Of a DNA stretch of 64,000 nt, positions 47,851 to 64,000 are shown piece after piece. How positions within the stretch are numbered: the stretch's first letter is position 1; the number at the start of each line of letters is the position of its first letter. A program made the position numbers and the translations under genes. The notes under the pieces are model-generated. The model was not told where the DNA came from and searched no databases. It saw only the letters and a program-made list of their open reading frames with translations. Source of the stretch: Slackia exigua ATCC 700122. Lineage in GTDB: Bacteria > Actinomycetota > Coriobacteriia > Coriobacteriales > Eggerthellaceae. The stretch lies in assembly GCF_000162875.1 (NCBI RefSeq), contig NZ_GG700630.1, positions 822,015 to 886,014 on the forward strand, written 5' to 3'.

Positions 47851-47953
47851 GCGCACGCATCGACTCATTCCCGTCGGATTCACGGTTACTGGCATAGCCG
47901 GGGAATCCCACCCCGATTTCCCCAAGCGCGCCTGCGCGCGCCCGCGTGTCGCC
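47851..47953 (-). ncRNA. Cobalamin-riboswitch-like leader of the DUF4430/ECF operon
   Basis: Read on the minus strand, the leader has the core elements of B12 riboswitches in order: GGGGAA (47918-47923); a CGGGG/CCCCG stem (47911-47915 with 47899-47903); GCTATGCCAGTAACCGTGAA (47879-47898), which aligns with the conserved GCTGNCCCGCAACTGTGA; and a B12-box-like GAGTCGATGCGTGCG (47852-47866). An outer stem pairs GCG-A-CACGC (within 47941-47953) with GCGTGCGC (47851-47858). A short P6-like stem CCGT/ACGG suggests a compact class. A 6-bp hairpin TTCCGA/TCGGAA lies between it and the ribosome-binding site, with no U-run, so control may be translational. The call is by eye. Confidence 0.7.
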
Positions 47954-47969
47954 ACGCATCCATCATGGC

Positions 47970-47992
47970 CATACATATGTATGCGGATTGTA
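47970..47992 (-). promoter_or_regulatory. Palindrome and -10-like box ahead of the riboswitch
   Basis: CATACATATGTATG (47970-47983) is a perfect 14-bp palindrome; a minus-strand TACAAT lies at 47987-47992. Together they suggest a promoter and operator just upstream of the leader. No good -35 is seen. Confidence 0.4.
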
Positions 47993-48000
47993 CCATGCAG

Positions 48001-48627
48001 CTAGGACAGCAGCGCCTTCACGCCGATGGCTACGAGAACGAGACCGCCCGCCATCTGGGCACGGTCGCCGAGCACGATGCCGAAGCGCCGCCCGATGCGC
48101 AATGCCGCGAGGCAGACGAGAAACGTGGCGGCGGCGATGATGAGAGACGACGACAGGATGTCGGCGCCGACGGCGCGCAGGCTCACGCCCACGGCGAAGG
48201 CATCGATGCTCGTGGCAACGGCCTGCGTGAAGATCGATGCCGCCGAGAGCTGAGAACCCGTCTTGGCGCAGGAATCATCCGAACCCGACTCCCATGCATT
48301 CGAGCCGGCTTCCGAGGCGCCGCCCGAGACGGACCTTCCTTCCGCACGCGCATCGCGCAGGGCCGCTGCGCCGTCTTTGACCATGCCGCCGCCGATGACG
48401 GCGAGAATCAGGAACGACACAAGTCCGGCGTACGATTCGATCACGGAGCCGAACAGGTCGCCCAATACGAAACCGAGCGCAGGCATGATGCCTTGGAACA
48501 GGCCGAACGCCGGAGGAAGCGCCCGCAGACGACGTCGATCCTTGCAGGCCGCTGCGTCTGACACGGTGACGGCGAAGGCGTCCATCGAAAGGGCGATGCC
48601 GAGAAGGATGATGTCGAACAGACCCAT
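48001..48627 (-). CDS. MntP-family manganese efflux-type membrane protein
   Basis: A 208-aa membrane protein of the MntP/YebN (DUF204) type with six membrane segments. The two repeat halves contain GIALSMDAFAVTVSDA (about residue 10) and ATSIDAFAVGVSLRA (about 137), whose aspartates bind Mn2+. A hydrophilic loop of about 45 residues (85-125) separates the halves. It lies three bases after the DUF554 gene, so the two are co-transcribed. MntP exports manganese and prevents its toxicity; the pairing with PerR-type regulation elsewhere in the window is only suggestive. Assignment to this family is secure, but Mn specificity is inferred. Confidence 0.85.
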   Translation of the reverse strand: MGLFDIILLGIALSMDAFAVTVSDAAACKDRRRLRALPPAFGLFQGIMPALGFVLGDLFGSVIESYAGLVSFLILAVIGGGMVKDGAAALRDARAEGRSVSGGASEAGSNAWESGSDDSCAKTGSQLSAASIFTQAVATSIDAFAVGVSLRAVGADILSSSLIIAAATFLVCLAALRIGRRFGIVLGDRAQMAGGLVLVAIGVKALLS

Positions 48628-48630
48628 GGG

Positions 48631-49353
48631 CTACCCGAGCAATGCAGCCGCGAAAGAGACGGCCGGGACGAGAGCGATGGGCACGAAGGCGGCAGGAAGG
48701 AAGTTCGCGGCATTGATCTCGGTGATCTTGAGCATGTTGAGCCCGACGGCGAGCAGAAGCAACGACCCGACGCACACCATCTGCGCGATGACGGCGTCGG
48801 ACAGCAAAGGAGCGATGAAGCTGGCGCCGAGGCTCAGCAGCGCCTCATAGACGAAGACCGATAGTCCCGAAAACGGCACGCCGATACCGAGCGTGGTGGC
48901 CATGACCATCACGACTACGGCATCGATCAGAGCCTTCGCGAACAGCGTCGTGTGATCGAGCTGCAGGCCGCTTTGCAGGGATCCGACGATCGCCATCGCG
49001 CCCACGCAGATGAACAGCGAGGACGTGACGAAGCCCTCGGAAAAGCTCCCGAGCGACGAGGTTCCGGATGCGGCGCGCGTCAGCCGATCCTGAGCCCAAT
49101 CGCCCAAGCGGCGAATCCAGCCGTCGATTCCGACGAGATAGCCGAGAATGCCTCCTGCGATCATCGAGAGCACGACGACGATGATATCGCCGCCCTTCGC
49201 CATCCCCGAGATGGCGACCAAGAGCACGACGAGCCCCATGCCCTGCATGAGGAAATCGCCGAGCCGTGTCGACACGCGGCTCTTGAACGCAAGCCCTATC
49301 GTTCCTCCGGCGACGGTCGCAATACCGTTGACCAGCGCTCCCAGAATGACCAT
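48631..49353 (-). CDS. DUF554 family membrane protein
   Basis: A 240-aa membrane protein with about seven membrane segments. It begins MVILGALVNGIATVAGGTIGL, and FVTSSLFICVGAMAIVGSLQSGL is a DUF554 (YdfK/YqgA) family motif. The function is unknown. It is transcribed with the MntP-like gene (three-base gap), which may hint at a role in ion homeostasis. Confidence 0.85.
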   Translation of the reverse strand: MVILGALVNGIATVAGGTIGLAFKSRVSTRLGDFLMQGMGLVVLLVAISGMAKGGDIIVVVLSMIAGGILGYLVGIDGWIRRLGDWAQDRLTRAASGTSSLGSFSEGFVTSSLFICVGAMAIVGSLQSGLQLDHTTLFAKALIDAVVVMVMATTLGIGVPFSGLSVFVYEALLSLGASFIAPLLSDAVIAQMVCVGSLLLLAVGLNMLKITEINAANFLPAAFVPIALVPAVSFAAALLG

Positions 49354-49495
49354 GCGCGTCCCGAGCCCCCCCTTCGCATGAAGATTCTGACATCCCGTTT
49401 ACATCGCGCAAACGCGAGGCTTTCGCATTGCGCGCCAGAAAATAATAACGGTTGAGACGTGCGATAGTGTATCTCGCACAAGAAAGGCGGACGAC

Positions 49496-49849
49496 ATGGC
49501 TCAGACATCGCAGAGCACAGGCTATGAGGCCTACGTCATAAATCCTGACGGCACCACGACGGAGACCACGGTCTCCTATGCCGACGCGCCGTCGTCATCC
49601 GCTTCCGCGCCGCGCGGCTTCGCGGTGGGCACGCCCTTCCCGGGATTCGCATACGTGCGGACCGAAGGCGCGCAGGGCACGCGTCAATATGCGGGCCCTG
49701 CGGTGAACACGGCACCTGCGCCGAAACTTCATATCGGCCGCAGGCTGGCCGGGCTCGTCGTCGCCGCCGTCGGCGTGCCGCTGCTCATCCTTCCCGGACC
49801 GGGCCTCCTCCTCATCGGCATCGGCCTGGCCATGGCCATCGCGCCGTAG
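49496..49849 (+). CDS. Small membrane protein with PGPGW-like hairpin
   Basis: A 117-aa protein. The first 75 residues are polar (Ser, Thr, Pro, Gly, Tyr). The C-terminus is a hydrophobic hairpin with LAGLVVAAVGVPLLILPGPG then LLLIGIGLAMA, resembling the PGPGW transmembrane family, here with Leu in place of Trp. The ATG follows AAGAAAGGCGG. It is a single plus-strand gene between minus-strand units. The function is unknown. Confidence 0.7.
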   Translation: MAQTSQSTGYEAYVINPDGTTTETTVSYADAPSSSASAPRGFAVGTPFPGFAYVRTEGAQGTRQYAGPAVNTAPAPKLHIGRRLAGLVVAAVGVPLLILPGPGLLLIGIGLAMAIAP

Positions 49850-49914
49850 AATCTCGCTACCCCTTCTGCACGGGACCGCCTCAATCCCGTTACGCAGCAT
49901 ATCCTCCTTGCAAG

Positions 49915-49954
49915 AGCCCCGACGCCCGCCCTGGCGCCGGGGCTCGCCCCTTTT
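49915..49954 (+). terminator. Terminator after the PGPGW-like gene
   Basis: AGCCCCG (49915-49921) pairs with CGGGGCT (49938-49944), with inner CGCC/GGCG pairing, followed by CGCCCCTTTT. Confidence 0.55.
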
Positions 49955-50172
49955 CCGGCCGCCGTGCGCGAGACTCGCGAGCTGGACGACGCGGCTCCTC
50001 CCTCGTGGAGCCGATGCCGCGCGCAGGGGGCTCGCTCTTCTTCGGCCGTCGTGCGCGGCGCGCCGTTTCGCCTCTTCGCACCGCGCCATCACGCCGGCGC
50101 GTCTCGGCCGCGCGGGCGATTCGCGCACGCCGCCTCTTCGCAACGCTGCGACATGCTGCGCTCGAACGGAAA

Positions 50173-50206
50173 CGGCCCGGCGCTCCTTGTCGGATACGCC
50201 GGGCCG
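50173..50206 (-). terminator. Terminator of rpoBC
   Basis: CGGCCCGGCG (50173-50182) and CGCCGGGCCG (50197-50206) form a perfect 10-bp stem. On the minus strand it is followed by TTTCC, 37 bases past the rpoC stop codon. Confidence 0.75.
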
Positions 50207-50242
50207 CATGCGATTCGTTTCAGGCCTTACGGCCGCACGCCG

Positions 50243-58189
<7,947 letters not shown>

Positions 58190-58647
58190 AGGTTTTCCTT
58201 CCGCTGGTGAACAGATGAGATGCACTAAAAGATGCAAACTTGATATTTAAGCACGCAGAAAAATCAAGTCAAGACTTTTTTTCACAAACTATGTAGCTTC
58301 TGTAGTTTTATATGGGCATGCGCGTCAGGCGACGGGAAGAAGCCGCGTGGCGAGGATCCCGCGGCCGGCCCCGCCCATGCGCACCCATGCGCCTTGGCGC
58401 CGGCAACGCCGTGCAGACGGATCCGGTTGCTCCGCGCATGCGCCGTCGAGCACGTGAGGACGCATGCATGAACATCCTGCGCAGCGCGGCCGCACATCCG
58501 CGCGAAGGCTCTTTTTTGCGCATCGGCGTCGATTTAATTCCTTTGAAACGGCACAAACGCGTCATCGAACGGTAAAATACCGCGTTATGTAACTGTAGGA
58601 GCATGTCGCCGCGATGCGCAGCCGCATGCATACAAGAAAGGCCGTCC
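58190..58647. other. Divergent intergenic region of rpoB and the alanine symporter
   Basis: It holds the rpoB promoter and, toward the symporter, an AT-rich stretch (58530-58600) with TAAAAT near 58574 as a possible -10. The middle (58310-58500) is GC-rich with no gene that I can support. Confidence 0.6.
58244..58272 (-). promoter_or_regulatory. Promoter of rpoBC
   Basis: On the minus strand TTGACT (58267-58272) and TAAATA (58244-58249) are separated by exactly 17 bp, a sigma-70-type promoter about 55 bases before the rpoB start. The site lies in a strikingly AT-rich stretch. Confidence 0.75.
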
Positions 58648-60177
<1,530 letters not shown>

Positions 60178-60231
60178 GGACGCTTCGCGAGAAGGGTTTC
60201 CCGCGTCTGAACCGAACCATTCGCTCGTATT

Positions 60232-60258
60232 CGAAGCCTCGCATTCTGCGGGGCTTCG
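60232..60258 (+). terminator. Terminator of the alanine symporter
   Basis: CGAAGCCTCGCA (60232-60243) pairs with TGCGGGGCTTCG (60247-60258), 12 bp with one G-T pair and a 3-base loop, followed by TTCG. It lies 54 bases past the stop codon. Confidence 0.7.
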
Positions 60259-60400
60259 TTCGTAGAGGGCTCTTTCGCCGAATGCGCCGATGCCCCGGCC
60301 TTCCCTGCCGTCTCTTCCTGCCGCTCCATAAGAGAAATATCTCAATACATAGACTTAGATTTCCTGCGTGTATGAAACGAAGATTACAGAACGGTATCGT

Positions 60401-60443
60401 ATTGGCACTCTCGCTTGCAGAGTGCCAATCAAGCTCCTATGCT
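60401..60443 (+). promoter_or_regulatory. CIRCE element overlapping the hsp20 promoter
   Basis: TTGGCACTC-N9-GAGTGCCAA (60402-60428) is a CIRCE operator with perfect 9-bp arms (10 bp with the flanking A/T), the binding site of HrcA. It overlaps a promoter with TTGCAG (60415-60420) and TATGCT (60438-60443) at 17-bp spacing. HrcA bound here would block transcription of hsp20 until heat shock. Confidence 0.88.
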
Positions 60444-60507
60444 TCAAGGCGTCAAAAGAAATGCGGCCTGAACGATAGCCGCGACCTCTTGCTAGGAGAT
60501 GATGATC

Positions 60508-60954
60508 ATGATGCTGGTACCCCGCAATCACGGCTTCTTCGATGACTTCCTGAGCGATCCGTTCGACAGCGTCTTCGGAACCCCTGCCCGCAGCACTGCT
60601 CGCAAGCCCCTGCCCACCACGATGAGGACCGATATCAAAGAAACCGACACGACGTTCGAGATCGATATCGACCTGCCCGGCTTCAAGAAGGAAAACGTCC
60701 ACGCGGAAATCGAGGACGGATACCTGACCATCGAGGCGTCCACCGAATCCGAGAACGAAGAGAAGGACGAAGCCGGAACCTATCTGCGCAAGGAGCGCTT
60801 CACCGGCAAATGCCGCCGCAGCTTCTATGTCGGAGAGGATATCTCCGAGGAAGACATCCACGCGAAGTTCGAGAACGGCATCCTTTCCGTCACCGTCCCG
60901 AAGAAGCAGGCGCTTCCCGAGGTCGAGACCAAGAAGCTCATCTCGATCGACTAG
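60508..60954 (+). CDS. Hsp20-family small heat-shock protein
   Basis: A 148-aa alpha-crystallin chaperone. The core domain runs from about residue 40 to 130 (RTDIKETDTTFEIDIDLPGF, DGYLTIEAS, RRSFYVGEDISEEDIHAKF, NGILSVTVPK), with the terminal IxI-like LISID. It binds unfolding proteins without ATP. Four ATGs cluster near the start; the one at 60508 is nine bases after AGGAG, better than 60499 or 60502. The CIRCE element upstream puts it under HrcA. Confidence 0.93.
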   Translation: MMLVPRNHGFFDDFLSDPFDSVFGTPARSTARKPLPTTMRTDIKETDTTFEIDIDLPGFKKENVHAEIEDGYLTIEASTESENEEKDEAGTYLRKERFTGKCRRSFYVGEDISEEDIHAKFENGILSVTVPKKQALPEVETKKLISID

Positions 60955-60996
60955 AGCCGCACCTCCATACGCCCAACCCGCTTCTCCTTCCCCTTT

Positions 60997-61025
60997 GACG
61001 GCCCCGCGATGCATGCGGGGCCGTC
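60997..61025. terminator. Bidirectional terminator between hsp20 and uvrB
   Basis: GACGGCCCCGC (60997-61007) and GCGGGGCCGTC (61015-61025) form a perfect 11-bp stem with 7-base loop, flanked by AAA on the minus-strand side (CCCTTT on plus) and TTC on the other. It lies between convergent genes. Confidence 0.75.
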
Positions 61026-61044
61026 TTCGCATGCAAAGGACGTC

Positions 61045-63204
<2,160 letters not shown>

Positions 63205-63263
63205 GCGCGAACTCCTCCGTCGTGCGTCTGCCCGCCTGCACGGTGCAGGCGGGGACGTTTCGG

Positions 63264-63908
63264 CTATCGTACGTCTGATGGAGATGCGCGGCGCGCACCA
63301 GGGGGAAAACCCGTCAGGACATCGACGAGACGGCGGACCTGCTTCTCGACGTCCTCGATGCGGCCGTCGTTCACGATCGCATAATCGGCCCATGCACGCA
63401 GCGTGGCCTCGTCCGGCTGGCGCGATGCCCGTGCACGGGCATCCTCTTCGCGTTGCCGGCCGCGCGCGACGACGCGGGCGATGCGGGTCTCGAGAGGGGC
63501 CACGACGGCGACGACGGCATCGGACCAGGGGTACCGTTCATGCGTGGCTTCCCCTGCGCTCACCTCGACCGCGACGAGAGGATGCGTAAGCGCAAGCGCC
63601 TCGGAACGTGCACGGGCAGCCTCGATGATGGCGGGATGCGTTATCCCGTTGAGCGTCTCGGTTCCTTCGGGCGTCGAGAACGCCGCACGCGCAAGCGCGG
63701 CAGCATCGACGCGTCCGTCGGAATCGACGACGTCCGGACCGAACGCATGCGCCAGGGCGGACGCGACGTCAGGATCGCGCAGGACGTCGCGCCCGATGGC
63801 GTCCAGATCGATGACCGCCGCTCCATAGTCGGACATGAGGCGCGCAACCAGGCTTTTTCCGGAACCGATCCCGCCTGCCACTATGACGATGGGCGCGCGT
63901 CCGCTCAT
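63264..63908 (-). CDS. coaE: Dephospho-CoA kinase
   Basis: A 214-aa enzyme for the last step of coenzyme A synthesis. The P-loop is [30 protein letters not shown] has the conserved substrate Asp; ITHPAII and ARASRQ follow. ATG 63908 lies after AAAGGAG, and its first bases overlap the stop of the upstream frame (ATGA). Confidence 0.93.
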   Translation of the reverse strand: MSGRAPIVIVAGGIGSGKSLVARLMSDYGAAVIDLDAIGRDVLRDPDVASALAHAFGPDVVDSDGRVDAAALARAAFSTPEGTETLNGITHPAIIEAARARSEALALTHPLVAVEVSAGEATHERYPWSDAVVAVVAPLETRIARVVARGRQREEDARARASRQPDEATLRAWADYAIVNDGRIEDVEKQVRRLVDVLTGFPPGARRASPSDVR

Positions 63909-64000
63909 GCGCCGACTCCTTTCGATGCGCCGTGCATCTCTTCCTCGGTACGCGATACTACCTCATCTACGCATACGAAGAACCCGACGCCCATGATGCA
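63905..64000 (-). CDS. 3' end of a gene cut by the right edge
   Basis: The minus-strand frame ending with TGA at 63905-63907 is open to the window edge (31 codons, tail [13 protein letters not shown]) while the other two minus frames are closed. The stop overlaps the coaE ATG by four bases (ATGA), the usual sign of translational coupling. I do not recognise the family from this tail. Confidence 0.45.
   Translation of the reverse strand, partial: CIMGVGFFVCVDEVVSRTEEEMHGASKGVGA

Larger units (their letters stand above)
49850..50242. other. 393-bp intergenic region between small membrane protein and rpoC
   Basis: No supported gene. A plus-strand hairpin (49915-49944), an imperfect ~30-bp direct repeat (GGGGCTCGC...GCCGTGCGCG versus GGGGCTCGC...GTCGTGCGCG, starting near 49939 and 50036) and the rpoC terminator (50173-50206) are present. 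It is very GC-rich and low in complexity. Confidence 0.6.

Overview
The window is about 64 kb of GC-rich bacterial chromosome. Its gene content suggests a strict anaerobe of the class Coriobacteriia, most likely an Eggerthellaceae relative (Slackia/Eggerthella type). The clues are a Tat-exported DmsA-like molybdoenzyme next to a LuxR regulator with a large N-terminal membrane domain, several multi-cluster ferredoxins, an RpoC with an extra C-terminal helix-hairpin-helix segment, and frequent GTG/TTG starts behind strong ribosome-binding sites. The taxon is inferred from content; no search was run. I saw no rRNA, tRNA, CRISPR array, insertion sequence or prophage.

Layout. 1-8.3 kb is a respiratory module: a TorD-like chaperone (cut by the edge), two DmsB-like ferredoxins and a DmsA-like oxidoreductase on the minus strand, a divergent membrane-LuxR regulator, a 392-aa polyferredoxin and a SanA-like protein. 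8.4-16.8 kb carries leuS, a coiled-coil/RlpA secreted protein, guaB, an M18 aminopeptidase, dps and a perR-type regulator with 7-1-7 palindromes upstream. 16.85-17.94 kb is a gene-free stretch unusually rich in short repeats, operator-like palindromes and terminators. 17.9-24.2 kb has an NSS transporter, truA and dnaE. 24.4-31.3 kb is the complete F-type ATP synthase operon (atpI-like, B, E, F, H, A, G, D, C). 31.5-37.3 kb holds dCMP deaminase, upp, glyA, rpiB, glpK, a monoacylglycerol-lipase-like hydrolase and an orphan A24 prepilin peptidase.

38.0-48.0 kb is the most interesting block. On the minus strand a cobalamin-riboswitch-like leader (about 47851-47953) precedes a tightly packed operon: a 1740-aa secreted, membrane-anchored protein with a DUF4430 (transcobalamin-like) domain, a beta-propeller and an InlB-type repeat; a second membrane-tethered DUF4430 protein; EcfT; a fused double ECF ATPase; an ECF S component; and tsaC. 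I read this as a surface corrinoid capture and ECF import system. Upstream lie MntP and DUF554 membrane proteins.

48.6-64 kb contains a small PGPGW-like membrane protein, rpoC and rpoB, an alanine/sodium symporter, an Hsp20 gene under a perfect CIRCE element, uvrB, coaE and the tail of one more gene at the right edge. Many CDS starts given here differ from the longest open frame, because the start was chosen by ribosome-binding site and family alignment; each such choice is stated.
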